Positions 43,966 to 52,048 of a stretch of DNA of 63,504 nucleotides are shown here, piece by piece. Both the position numbers and the translations under genes were made by a program. Below the pieces are notes generated by a model. It saw nothing but the letters and a program-made list of their open reading frames with translations, ran no database searches and was not told the DNA's origin. Numbering within the stretch: position 1 is the stretch's first letter; the number at the start of each line of letters is the position of its first letter. Source of the DNA: Oscillospiraceae bacterium (GTDB lineage: Bacteria > Bacillota > Clostridia > Oscillospirales > Ruminococcaceae); the NCBI GenBank assembly GCA_018110925.1, contig JAGAZJ010000012.1:1-63504 (forward strand), given 5' to 3'.

Positions 43966-45684
43966 TCATGAAGCATTCATCTGAAGCTCATACATCCTCC
44001 TATATATACCGCCTTTTTCCATGAGCTGCCTGTGTGTTCCCTGCTCTGCTATCCTTCCTCCGTCAAATACTATTATGTTGTCGGCATCCGCTACTGTCCG
44101 AAGCCTGTGCGCTATCATAATAACGGTCTTGTTCTCCACAAGCCTTGCTATTGCCTGCTGGACAAAAAGCTCGTTTTCGGGGTCAAGAGAAGCTGTCGCT
44201 TCATCAAGTATTATTATCTCAGCATCTTTGAGAAGTGCTCTAGCGATGGATATTCTCTGTCTTTCTCCGCCGGAAAGAGTTCCGCCGTTTTCACCGATCA
44301 CAGTTTCATATCCATGAGGCAGCTTTGAAACAAATTCATCGCAGAACGCCGCCTTCGCCGCCGCATATACTTCTTCGTCGGAAGCGCTTTCACGACCCAT
44401 TTTTATGTTGTTGAATATCGTGTCGTTGAAGAGTGTCACGTCCTGAAAAACAAATGACATATGTTCCATAAGAGATGACGGGGATATGTTCTTTATATCC
44501 TTACCCCCGAACCTGATACAACCGCCGTTTACATCCCAGAAACGTGCTATGAGTTTTGACATGGTGCTCTTTCCGCTTCCCGAAGGTCCGACAAGTGCCG
44601 TTACACTCTCCTTTTCCACTTTGAAAGATACACCGTGGATCACTTCCTCATCATTATAACCGAAGCGAGCGTCGATCACCTCTATATTTCCGCCGTCCGT
44701 CTTCTCCGTTCCGCCCATTTCATCTGCGATCATAAGGCTTCTCATCCTGTCCGTCACAACATCAAGATGCATGAGCGTCGAAAGCTGTCCGAGCACGGCA
44801 AGTATAGGTCCGTATATCCTTGTTGCCATAAGCAGGAACATGAGCAATGTGAGAAGCTCGACCTTTCCGCTGAGAAGGAGCGCACAACCCGCAAAAATCG
44901 TTATGCCTATGCCCGATTGAAGTATCATGCTTGCACCGGAAATAAATACACCTATCGCAAGTTCTGTCTTTACAGACATATCCTTCAGCGCCCGGAGCGT
45001 CCTGTCGAGAGCCTCATGTCTTTTGCCTGATACACCGCAAGCCTTGATTATCTTTACTCCCTCAAGATATTCCTGTATCCTTGCAGATGCTTCAAGCTTT
45101 ATATCGTTCTGGCTTCTGAACAGCTTTTTCTGCTTGCTTTTGCTTGCGATTATGATGATGAACGCAAGCGGTATCGTTATGAATACGCACAGTGCCAGAC
45201 GGATGTCAAAGAAAGCGAGCATCACACACATCACCGCAGACGATATTATATCGGCGATGAGCGGCGGTATGGTCGAGCTGAGCATAGATTCCATAGCAGA
45301 GCAGTCGCTCATCATATTCGATGTTATCTCAGTAAGATCCCTCGTGTTGAAGAAACTCATGGGCATACCGCACAGATGCTCTGCCAGACGTTCTCTTGTC
45401 TTGTTTGACTCCTTATATGATGCTATGTAGGTCTTGCGATAATCATTCTTGGCACAAAGAAACACGGCCACCGCAGACACTATGCCGAATATCCACAGCT
45501 TCCATATCGCTGAGGTATCTGTGCTTCCTTCCGTTATCCCCTCAAGAAGCTCCCTGAATATCATCACCGTCACACAGAACGGGAGCATCATGCTGAGATT
45601 TGTGAGTGTGCAGGCTCCGATGGCTTTTTTCAGGTCTTTATACCCCTGCTCGGATAAAAGCAGTGCATCTTTAAGTCTCTTCAT
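43966..45684 (-). CDS. ABC exporter half-transporter (second of pair)
   Basis: A 572-residue ABC half-transporter: six membrane helices in about 1-310, then a nucleotide-binding domain with Walker A GPSGSGKST, signature LSGGERQR, and Walker B IIILDEATASLDPE. The ATG at 45684 follows GGAGG and overlaps the stop of the partner gene (ATGA); 24 codons of open frame upstream are inside that gene. With its partner it should form a heterodimeric exporter. The layout AraC plus two half-transporters resembles YbtA-YbtP-YbtQ of siderophore systems, but no siderophore genes are present and a peptide or drug cargo is equally possible. Confidence 0.92.
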   Translation of the reverse strand: MKRLKDALLLSEQGYKDLKKAIGACTLTNLSMMLPFCVTVMIFRELLEGITEGSTDTSAIWKLWIFGIVSAVAVFLCAKNDYRKTYIASYKESNKTRERLAEHLCGMPMSFFNTRDLTEITSNMMSDCSAMESMLSSTIPPLIADIISSAVMCVMLAFFDIRLALCVFITIPLAFIIIIASKSKQKKLFRSQNDIKLEASARIQEYLEGVKIIKACGVSGKRHEALDRTLRALKDMSVKTELAIGVFISGASMILQSGIGITIFAGCALLLSGKVELLTLLMFLLMATRIYGPILAVLGQLSTLMHLDVVTDRMRSLMIADEMGGTEKTDGGNIEVIDARFGYNDEEVIHGVSFKVEKESVTALVGPSGSGKSTMSKLIARFWDVNGGCIRFGGKDIKNISPSSLMEHMSFVFQDVTLFNDTIFNNIKMGRESASDEEVYAAAKAAFCDEFVSKLPHGYETVIGENGGTLSGGERQRISIARALLKDAEIIILDEATASLDPENELFVQQAIARLVENKTVIMIAHRLRTVADADNIIVFDGGRIAEQGTHRQLMEKGGIYRRMYELQMNAS

Positions 45685-47486
45685 ACAGCAGCACCTCCGA
45701 CCTTCCACTGCATCGACTCTTCATAGCTTTCCCACATCGTTTTGTATCTTCCGCCCTTTCCGATGAGCTCATCGTGAGTTCCTTGTTCCGCAACGACGCC
45801 GTTGTTCATAACAAGTATATTGTCAGCATCCTTTATCGAGCCGAGTCTGTGCGCTATCATAATGACGGTCTTGCCTTTCATCAGGCTTCTGAATGACTGC
45901 TTGATAAGATATTCGTTTTCCGGGTCGCTGAATGCAGTCGCCTCATCAAGTACAACTATCGGAGCATCTTTCAGTATAGCCCTTGCTATTGATATCCTCT
46001 GCCGTTCACCGCCCGACAGGTGTATCCCCGATGAACCGATGACCGTGTCATACCCGTCGGGCAGATCCTTTATGAATTCATGACAGTGTGCGAGCTTTGC
46101 GGCTTCGATTATCTGTTCCCTCGATGCATCCTTTTTGCCGAGGCTTATGTTATCCGCAATGCTCATTCTGAAAAGGAAAATATCCTGATATACAAAGCTC
46201 ACCTGCTCCATGAGCGACGAAACGCCTATATCCTTTATATCATGCCCGCCGATAAGCACCTGACCGCTGTCTGTATCATAAAACCGTGAGATAAGATTTG
46301 CAATGGTGCTCTTGCCGCTTCCCGAGCGTCCTACCACAGCAGTGAGACTGCCTTCCTTTATCTTGAAGCTAACATTATCAAGCACTTTCTGCTGGTCCTC
46401 ATCGTAGGAGAATGACACATTTCTGAATTCTATGTCGCAGCTGCTGAGCTTTATGTCCTTCCTTGTGTCGGAAAGTTCTCGTATGTTCATGACCTCGTCC
46501 ATTCTTTCAACGCTTCCGTTGACCTGCATAAAGCTCTCCGAAACATACATTATCTTGTTCATCACGCCTGCTGCTGCGGGCGTAAAGAGCAGATAGAAGA
46601 TAAAGTCCATGAGAAATCCCTTGCCGCTGTCCGATCTCATTATGATAAGTCCGACAGGTATCAGCAGAAGATATATATTGTTTATTATAGCCGTGAACGC
46701 AGGCATACAGTTCTGCCATCCCAGTGAGAATTTCAGCACCCAGTCCGTATAATCGGCTATGGCTTTTTTGAGCTTGGCAAACGAGCTCCGCTCACGTCCG
46801 AACGCCTTTATGACAGGCATTCCCCTGACAAATTCAACAGAGGCATTGTTCATGCTTTCAAGAGCGTTCTGATACTGCTCCATATTGTGCTTCATGTCCT
46901 TACTGCCATATCCGATGAATTCGGCAACAAACGCAAGAACTATGCCCGCAAGTGAGATAAGGCCCAGTTTGATATTGATAGCAAGAAGTATGACCACCAT
47001 AACTATCGGCGCTGTTACAGAGGCTGTAAAATCAGGGAACTGGTGAGCGATGAAGCCCTCTATGCTGTCTATGTTGTCCTCCATTATTTTTCTGAGCTTG
47101 CCGCTTCCGATATTCATGTGATACCCCAGCGGTATCTGCGTGAGATGCTTGGCAAATGCGGTCTTCAGCTCGTATATCGTCCCGAACGCCGCAAGATGAG
47201 AGAATAGTATCGCCAGAAAGTACATAACTATGTTGAGAAGTATACCTCCCAGCGCAGTCCATGCCATGAGCATTATCCGATGAGTATCCAGCAAATCGAG
47301 TTTCGGATACACCGAGAGTATCTCTTTTATGACACCGTATATCGCAAGATACGGTATGAACGATGCTACTGCCGCAAGCGACGACAGTACAGCCGATAAT
47401 ATGACCATAGGCTGTCTGTCGGATGCTATCTCCAGACAGCGTGCCAGCCCGGTCTTTGGTTTCATATCTTTTTGTTTCTTTTCCAT
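45681..47486 (-). CDS. ABC exporter half-transporter (first of pair)
   Basis: A 601-residue ABC half-transporter with an N-terminal membrane domain (about 1-320, including VILSAVLSSLAAVASFIPYL) and a C-terminal ATPase: Walker A GRSGSGKST, signature LSGGERQR, and Walker B VVLDEATAFSDPE. Both ATPase sites of the pair appear intact, unlike strongly asymmetric heterodimers. It lies 164 bp downstream of the AraC gene; that gap contains a hairpin that could be a terminator, attenuator or operator. AAGGAAG precedes the ATG. Confidence 0.92.
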   Translation of the reverse strand: MEKKQKDMKPKTGLARCLEIASDRQPMVILSAVLSSLAAVASFIPYLAIYGVIKEILSVYPKLDLLDTHRIMLMAWTALGGILLNIVMYFLAILFSHLAAFGTIYELKTAFAKHLTQIPLGYHMNIGSGKLRKIMEDNIDSIEGFIAHQFPDFTASVTAPIVMVVILLAINIKLGLISLAGIVLAFVAEFIGYGSKDMKHNMEQYQNALESMNNASVEFVRGMPVIKAFGRERSSFAKLKKAIADYTDWVLKFSLGWQNCMPAFTAIINNIYLLLIPVGLIIMRSDSGKGFLMDFIFYLLFTPAAAGVMNKIMYVSESFMQVNGSVERMDEVMNIRELSDTRKDIKLSSCDIEFRNVSFSYDEDQQKVLDNVSFKIKEGSLTAVVGRSGSGKSTIANLISRFYDTDSGQVLIGGHDIKDIGVSSLMEQVSFVYQDIFLFRMSIADNISLGKKDASREQIIEAAKLAHCHEFIKDLPDGYDTVIGSSGIHLSGGERQRISIARAILKDAPIVVLDEATAFSDPENEYLIKQSFRSLMKGKTVIMIAHRLGSIKDADNILVMNNGVVAEQGTHDELIGKGGRYKTMWESYEESMQWKVGGAAV

Positions 47487-47550
47487 TTATCCGTTTCTTC
47501 CTTATGACAGTAATGTTTATCACAGCGGGATCCTTTTCTGTGACAAAGAA

Positions 47551-47580
47551 AAACACAGTTAGCTAATTCTAACTGCGTTT
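47551..47580 (-). promoter_or_regulatory. Dyad between araC and the ABC exporter genes
   Basis: On the minus strand AACGCAGTTAG pairs with CTAACTGTGTT, followed by TTTC, as in a terminator for araC. The same dyad contains TTAG/CTAA half-sites reminiscent of DtxR-type metalloregulator operators, so an operator role is also possible. Confidence 0.6.
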
Positions 47581-47650
47581 TCAATGATATCATACAATAC
47601 TGTTTTTTTCAACTCCGATAATTCTTTTGAGTATCAAAAATGCTCCATTT

Positions 47651-48601
47651 CTATTTTTTATTTATCCTGCGGTAATCTCTCGGTGTCATACCGTAAACGG
47701 ATGAAAATGCTCCCGAAAATTTGCTTGCGTTTGAGTAGCCTGACTCAGCCGCAATATCACATATCTTCATATCGGTGTCGCAGAGCATCCCTGCCGCTAT
47801 GTTCATGCGGTACTTTTTCAGATGCACATATGGAGTATCGCCGTAGATCTGCAGGAATATCCTGTGAAACAGTGATGTGCTTATCCCGTAGCGTGAAGTA
47901 TATTCTTCTATCGGGATATGAAATAATGTGTCGGATACCATGTCATCCCGTATGCTTTTGGTGATATCTATCATTCTCGTGGGAAAATAATCGTGAGTGC
48001 TGTCTTCCGTGTTTTCCATTCCAGAGAGCAGATGCAGAAGCTCCAGTGCTTTCAGCCTCAGATAAATGACATCGGAACTGTGCTTCATTTCTTCAAGCTC
48101 TGAGAATATATTCTGTACGTGCTTCTCGGGCAGACATATGAACCATTTATCTTTAAGCCTGAGCCGTGTTTCGATTTCATCGGGGTCAATAGAGAAGCAG
48201 GACAGCATATTTTTTGTCTCGGCACTGAGTCTGTCACGCTCTATGACGACCGATATTCCTCTGTATACTTTCAGCGGAAAGCAGAAAAAGCGTGGAAGTG
48301 ATACTGTGCCGTTCACGCTCATATGCTGTTCTGGCATATACGAAACTGTATTGTCACGGAACGTGCTCTCCTGCCTGCCTTTAATGCAGTAGTTCACTGA
48401 AATAATATCCGTTCCGAAGCTGTTTGACGGGATTACCGCATCGGTCTCCATATCCTGAAACATGAGCTGTATACCGTCAGCAAGATCATAGCATATCACT
48501 TCGCCTTTGCCGGGACAGCCATAGTCTATCACAAGTATATCTCCGTTTTTGTTTACCACCGATGACCCGGTGCCGTACCATTCCGGTCTGTACTCTGACA
48601 T
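47651..48601 (-). CDS. AraC-family regulator
   Basis: A 316-residue regulator with a long N-terminal sensing domain (about 1-215) and a C-terminal pair of helix-turn-helix motifs (IPIEEYTSRYGISTSLFHRI and MKICDIAAESGYSNASKFSG, ending FSSVYGMTPRDYRRI). The type is found beside siderophore-like ABC exporters (YbtA-like). GGGAGGGG precedes the ATG and a strong promoter with a structured leader (GCGGTC/GACCGC stem at 48626-48651) lies upstream. It probably controls the two half-transporters behind it. Confidence 0.92.
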   Translation of the reverse strand: MSEYRPEWYGTGSSVVNKNGDILVIDYGCPGKGEVICYDLADGIQLMFQDMETDAVIPSNSFGTDIISVNYCIKGRQESTFRDNTVSYMPEQHMSVNGTVSLPRFFCFPLKVYRGISVVIERDRLSAETKNMLSCFSIDPDEIETRLRLKDKWFICLPEKHVQNIFSELEEMKHSSDVIYLRLKALELLHLLSGMENTEDSTHDYFPTRMIDITKSIRDDMVSDTLFHIPIEEYTSRYGISTSLFHRIFLQIYGDTPYVHLKKYRMNIAAGMLCDTDMKICDIAAESGYSNASKFSGAFSSVYGMTPRDYRRINKK

Positions 48602-48667
48602 ATTATCCCCTCCCCTGCCGCCATGCGGTCATTTCCCGTACATCGACCGCAATATGCTGTATGACCT

Positions 48668-48696
48668 ATTATATCAGATTTTATCAGATCTATCAA
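48668..48696 (-). promoter_or_regulatory. Promoter of the araC gene
   Basis: On the minus strand TTGATA (48691-48696) and TATAAT (48668-48673) are spaced by 17 bp. Confidence 0.75.
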
Positions 48697-48794
48697 GTGT
48701 TTTTTCGACCGCAGTTTTCCGACACTATGAACAGTGAGTATTATTAAGGCAGGCGGATGATCTTTGTTTTCCTCGGACAACTTTGAGTTATCTC

Positions 48795-48823
48795 TTGTAT
48801 TTTTCGGAGCGATGTGATATAAT
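48795..48823 (+). promoter_or_regulatory. Orphan plus-strand promoter
   Basis: TTGTAT (48795-48800) and a perfect TATAAT (48818-48823) are spaced by 17 bp. It points at no annotated gene: both neighbours are on the minus strand, and only a 39-codon frame lies ahead. Confidence 0.55.
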
Positions 48824-48847
48824 CATGGCAATAGTGCCGGTGTCTGT

Positions 48848-48967
48848 ATGTCTGTACATCTTTGCCTAGTCATAGAAAACACCACCACCATGCACAACGA
48901 TGAAAAAGAGGTATACGCCGCCATTACAGGCGATCAGGTGGCTATAACCGATATACGGATAAGATGA
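48848..48967 (+). CDS. Possible 39-residue peptide or gene remnant
   Basis: A 39-codon frame behind the promoter at 48795, ending NDEKEVYAAITGDQVAITDI plus a basic tail. The C-terminal half looks protein-like. Neither ATG (48848, 48890) has a ribosome binding site, and an ACCACCACC run lies in the middle. It could be a remnant of a larger gene or a chance frame over a small RNA. No domain is recognised. Confidence 0.25.
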   Translation: MSVHLCLVIENTTTMHNDEKEVYAAITGDQVAITDIRIR

Positions 48968-48977
48968 ACGGTTCCGA

Positions 48978-49298
48978 TCAGTCTTCATCAGACGTATCAA
49001 AGCCGTTGTTGAGTATCTCGTTATATTTTCTGTTGGCTTTCAGAGAATCCTTTCTCTCCCGCCACCTGTCAGCATCACTGCGAATGGAGATGATCTCATC
49101 GGCGATCATCTCCATACTTTTGGGGTCGGTCACATCGGGGGCGGTATGGATAAGATATGATGTCATCCTGCTTATAGATTTTGGACTGCCCAGCATCTTC
49201 GCCGCCTCATATCCCAGTTCGGCAGGATAACCCAGCCCGGTCAGCACCCTGACCAGCTCATCTCGCTGCCTTGCCCATTCTCTCTGATTGTCTGTCAT
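48978..49298 (-). CDS. Small hypothetical protein
   Basis: A 106-residue, charged, helical protein without signal peptide or membrane segment (VRVLTGLGYPAELGYEAAKM, SISRMTSYLIHTAPDVTDPK, RSDADRWRERKDSLKANRKY). Not recognised. GGAGC precedes the ATG, and it follows the AAA ATPase gene by 27 bp in the same direction, so it probably belongs to that transcript. Confidence 0.7.
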   Translation of the reverse strand: MTDNQREWARQRDELVRVLTGLGYPAELGYEAAKMLGSPKSISRMTSYLIHTAPDVTDPKSMEMIADEIISIRSDADRWRERKDSLKANRKYNEILNNGFDTSDED

Positions 49299-49325
49299 TG
49301 GTATCGCTCCTGTACTTTTGTACGC

Positions 49326-50072
49326 TCATTTTTCCAAAAGCCTTCCGAGCGTTCTTTCCGTATCGTTCACAAACCGCTTTGTGATCTGGTATGAGGGTGT
49401 TTCGGCATATGCACAGTCATGCACACTGTCATCATCGAACAGCAGTATCCTCGCATCAGGTACAGCAAGCAGTATCGGAGAATGAGTCGCCATGATGATC
49501 TGAGATCGATGCGCCGCAATATCAATCAGACGTACAAGCAGAGCCATCTGATTCTGCAGCGACAGTGCCGCCTCAGGTTCATCAAGGATAAAGAGCCCGT
49601 TTTCTTTGAAATTCACTTCCATCGTTTTCAGGAAGCTTTGTCCATGTGACATATAGTGGTAGTCATGAGGCACACCATGATTCATACTTCCGTAGTATTC
49701 ATCCATAGTTGCCACGTTGTAAAAGCTTTCCGCACGCAAAAAATATCCTATATCAGGTCGTCTGTATCCTCTTATAAGGTGAATAGCCTCATTAAGGTCG
49801 GAATGGCTGTCAAACGTTGAAAAACTGTAATTGAATGTCCCGCCTTCCGCATTAAAGCCTGCCTTTATGGCAATGGCTTCAAGCAGGGTGGATTTTCCGC
49901 TGCCGTTCTCGCCCGTGAATATGGTTATCGGTGTTGTGAATTCCAGCTCGGTCAGCCTTCTGACAGACTTTATCCCGTGCAGATAACTGTGCTTGTTTAT
50001 TTTTGACCATTCAATCTCCAGCGATTGTATGAACAGATCGCTGTCTTTGAATTCTTCCCTGTCGTCTTCCAC
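49326..50072 (-). CDS. AAA-type ATPase (ABC/SMC-like, AAA_21)
   Basis: A 248-residue stand-alone ATPase. Walker A is TGENGSGKST (53-62), Walker B is NGLFILDEPEAALS, and a late IMATHSPILLAV strand carries the switch His. This is the compact predicted-ATPase group related to RecF/SMC/ABC heads. It starts with GTG (50072) one base after the stop of the DUF2809 gene, with GGGCGGG as RBS. Function is unknown; relatives occur in DNA repair and defence settings, but no partner nuclease is seen here. Confidence 0.85.
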   Translation of the reverse strand: MEDDREEFKDSDLFIQSLEIEWSKINKHSYLHGIKSVRRLTELEFTTPITIFTGENGSGKSTLLEAIAIKAGFNAEGGTFNYSFSTFDSHSDLNEAIHLIRGYRRPDIGYFLRAESFYNVATMDEYYGSMNHGVPHDYHYMSHGQSFLKTMEVNFKENGLFILDEPEAALSLQNQMALLVRLIDIAAHRSQIIMATHSPILLAVPDARILLFDDDSVHDCAYAETPSYQITKRFVNDTERTLGRLLEK

Positions 50073-50073
50073 A

Positions 50074-50529
50074 TTATCCCGCCCTTTCCGTTCTGTGCCG
50101 CTTCATGACACATTCGGCGATATAGCAGGGTATGACGCCTGCTGCATAGCAGAACAGGTCTATGACCGAAAAACCCGTGCCTATCATTATTCGAAGGAGT
50201 CTGTCGGTGATGCCGAACCGGTCGCAAAAGCCCCACAGCTGCAAGAACTCCACAGCAAGTGCGAATATAAGTATCGCCGTCGGAAGCACATACCATTTCT
50301 GCGGCCTGACGGGAGATACCGTTCTGAACAGTGTATACAGCAGTATCACTACCAGCACATCGCCGAGATAACTGCGCACCCATCCGTGAGCAAACGCCCC
50401 TATGACTATTTCGACGGCAAATATCACAAGCGATACTATACCGAAGATAAGGCGGATCCCCGGCGCTCTGTCAGTGACACCCACACTTATGCCCCACAAA
50501 CACGAAAGGATCATAAACAAGCCTGTCAT
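50074..50529 (-). CDS. DUF2809/VanZ-like membrane protein
   Basis: Up to 151 residues with four hydrophobic helices (LIFGIVSLVIFAVEIVIGAF, YLGDVLVVILLYTLFR, VLPTAILIFALAVEFLQ, VIDLFCYAAGVIPCYIAECV). The GDVLVV...EFLQ pattern fits the DUF2809/VanZ-like group. The longest start overlaps the NifX-type gene by 59 bp and has no RBS. A GTG at 50484 behind TGGGGC is an alternative that would shorten the protein by 15 residues and reduce the overlap. Function unknown. Confidence 0.72.
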   Translation of the reverse strand: MTGLFMILSCLWGISVGVTDRAPGIRLIFGIVSLVIFAVEIVIGAFAHGWVRSYLGDVLVVILLYTLFRTVSPVRPQKWYVLPTAILIFALAVEFLQLWGFCDRFGITDRLLRIMIGTGFSVIDLFCYAAGVIPCYIAECVMKRHRTERAG

Positions 50530-50818
50530 TCAAAAGGTCGTCCACCGCCTTTGCAGCATCGCCGCTCACGCCGCCGTATACCTGTATGCCTGCCGCTTCA
50601 AGCAGTCTGAAAGCCTTTTCTCCCATACCACCGCAGATAAGGGTATTTGCACCGTGTTCTCTCAGAAAGTCCACAAGAGCCGCATGAGAAACCTCTCCTG
50701 TCGGTATCATATCGGTACCTGTCACCCTGCCGTCCCGAACATCACACATCATGAAGCAGGGTGTCTGCCCGAAATGCTGAAACACCTTTGAATCCTCATA
50801 TGCAACTGCTATCCTCAT
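50471..50818 (-). CDS. NifX/NifB-type cofactor-binding domain protein
   Basis: A 115-residue protein of the dinitrogenase iron-molybdenum cofactor-binding family (RIAVAYEDSKVFQHFGQTPC, then ANTLICGGMGEKAFRLL and GIQVYGGVSGDAAKAVDDLL). It ends in GHKCGCH, a Cys/His tail suited to metal or Fe-S binding. No nitrogenase genes are nearby; stand-alone members are common in anaerobes and may handle Fe-S or other metal cofactors. GGAAG precedes the ATG. It lies 36 bp downstream of the prephenate dehydratase gene. Confidence 0.9.
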   Translation of the reverse strand: MRIAVAYEDSKVFQHFGQTPCFMMCDVRDGRVTGTDMIPTGEVSHAALVDFLREHGANTLICGGMGEKAFRLLEAAGIQVYGGVSGDAAKAVDDLLNDRLVYDPFVFVGHKCGCH

Positions 50819-50854
50819 AATATCTTCCTTTCATAGATCTGTCGCTGTAATCAT

Positions 50855-51745
50855 TTATTTCGTATCGAAACATCCGAGAAAGCGGTACTCGAAATCAGCC
50901 TTTTCCGTGATCTTTTTATACTGTTCGTAGCCGCAGTCGGAGCACTCTATGAGATAGTAATATTCCCCCAGTTCGGTCTTTCTCGGTCTGTCATGGACAG
51001 TTACCAGAGATGCTTTGCTGTCCTTTATCGCCGCCATGAGCACAGGGAGATCCTCTGCCTTTCCTGCCGCTATGAATGCGGTGCGGCTTCCCGTGGTGCG
51101 TGGCTCATCAAGAGTAAGCACATAGAAGCGTGTCTTGTTTCTGTCATTGTTCTGTATAGCTTCCGCCAGTATCTCAAGGCCGTAGACATCGACACAGGCC
51201 GCCGATGCTATGGCGGCACAGGTGCTGTCCTTTCCCTCGGATACTATCCTTGCGCCCTCAGCGGTGCTTGACACCTCTATGATCTCGGCATCGGGGATGT
51301 TCTCCTCTATCCACACCTTTCCCTGTGCAATGCCCTGCTTGTGTGAATAGACCGTCTTTATATCACCGAGCTTTGTACCGGGCAGTACCAGAAGATCCTG
51401 ATTTATGGGCAGTTCCACCTCTCCCGCCACCGATACTCCCGTGTGGGCTATCACTGTGTCCACATAATCCACGACTGCGCCGCCTATGGTGTTTTCCTGC
51501 GGTATCACTGCATAGTCGCTCTCGCTGTTTTCAAGGGAAACGACCGCCTCCTCCACCGTCCCGCAGGGTATGGTCTCCTGCCTGCCGAAAAACACCACGC
51601 AGGCTTCCTGAGTGTATGTGCCCTCGGGTCCGAGATAGCTCACCATTGCCGATGAATAGTCCTCACGTATCTCCGCAGGTGCGGTGTTTTCCGTACAGCC
51701 CGTAAATATCATCAGTGCCGCAAGTAAAAACGATGCTCTTTTCAT
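50855..51745 (-). CDS. Prephenate dehydratase with lipoprotein signal peptide
   Basis: A 296-residue protein whose body is a typical prephenate dehydratase: SYLGPEGTYTQEA (36-48), IPQENTIGGAV (81-91), the catalytic T205-R206-F207 (NKTRFYVL) and an ACT domain (about 220-295). The phenylalanine-binding ESRP motif of the ACT domain reads HDRP (251-254). The surprise is the N-terminus, RASFLLAALMIFTGCTEN, a clear lipoprotein signal with the lipidated Cys at residue 17. The enzyme would make phenylpyruvate from prephenate, but outside the membrane, where prephenate is not expected. It may instead be a sensor or binding protein derived from the enzyme. GAGGA precedes the ATG at 51745. Confidence 0.85.
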   Translation of the reverse strand: MKRASFLLAALMIFTGCTENTAPAEIREDYSSAMVSYLGPEGTYTQEACVVFFGRQETIPCGTVEEAVVSLENSESDYAVIPQENTIGGAVVDYVDTVIAHTGVSVAGEVELPINQDLLVLPGTKLGDIKTVYSHKQGIAQGKVWIEENIPDAEIIEVSSTAEGARIVSEGKDSTCAAIASAACVDVYGLEILAEAIQNNDRNKTRFYVLTLDEPRTTGSRTAFIAAGKAEDLPVLMAAIKDSKASLVTVHDRPRKTELGEYYYLIECSDCGYEQYKKITEKADFEYRFLGCFDTK

Positions 51746-51798
51746 GTATATCCTCTTTTCATCTGTCGTCATCGGTAGCCAGAGCTTCCGGTGCAGTA

Positions 51799-51885
51799 TC
51801 ATCCGCTCTGTAATATTGCTGTACAGATAACCGGAACCGACAACAGCATAAGACCATGCAATAACGGTATCAGCTTTCTTTTCAT
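51799..51885 (-). CDS. Possible 28-residue hydrophobic peptide
   Basis: A short frame (MKRKLIPLLHGLMLLSVPVI, then CTAILQSG) in the leader of the dehydratase gene. TGGGGTG lies 8 nt upstream of the ATG and a strong promoter is 20 bp further. It looks like a single membrane helix or a signal peptide stub. It has no Phe codons, so it is not a classical Phe attenuator peptide. It may be a small membrane peptide, a translational leader or chance. Confidence 0.4.
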   Translation of the reverse strand: MKRKLIPLLHGLMLLSVPVICTAILQSG

Positions 51886-51905
51886 GCGCAACACCCCATA
51901 GCAAG

Positions 51906-51934
51906 ATTGTATCACTTGCCGTCATATATGTCAA
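51906..51934 (-). promoter_or_regulatory. Promoter of the dehydratase operon
   Basis: On the minus strand a perfect TTGACA (51929-51934) and TACAAT (51906-51911) are spaced by 17 bp. Confidence 0.75.
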
Positions 51935-51967
51935 GTACATACTGCTCTTGTCAACATTGAAAAGCAC

Positions 51968-51996
51968 TTGCATTTTACAGACAAATGGTGTATAAT
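51968..51996 (+). promoter_or_regulatory. Promoter of the double hydrolase gene
   Basis: TTGCAT (51968-51973) and a perfect TATAAT (51991-51996) are spaced by 17 bp, back to back with the dehydratase promoter. Confidence 0.75.
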
Positions 51997-52048
51997 GTTA
52001 GCATCATCTAACTGTATTAGAACACAAATAACCGAAAGGAAGATAGCT

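Noticed and set aside
50471-50818. Nitrogen fixation locus suggested by a NifX/NifB-type domain
   Set aside because: No nif structural genes are present and stand-alone domains of this family are common in anaerobes.
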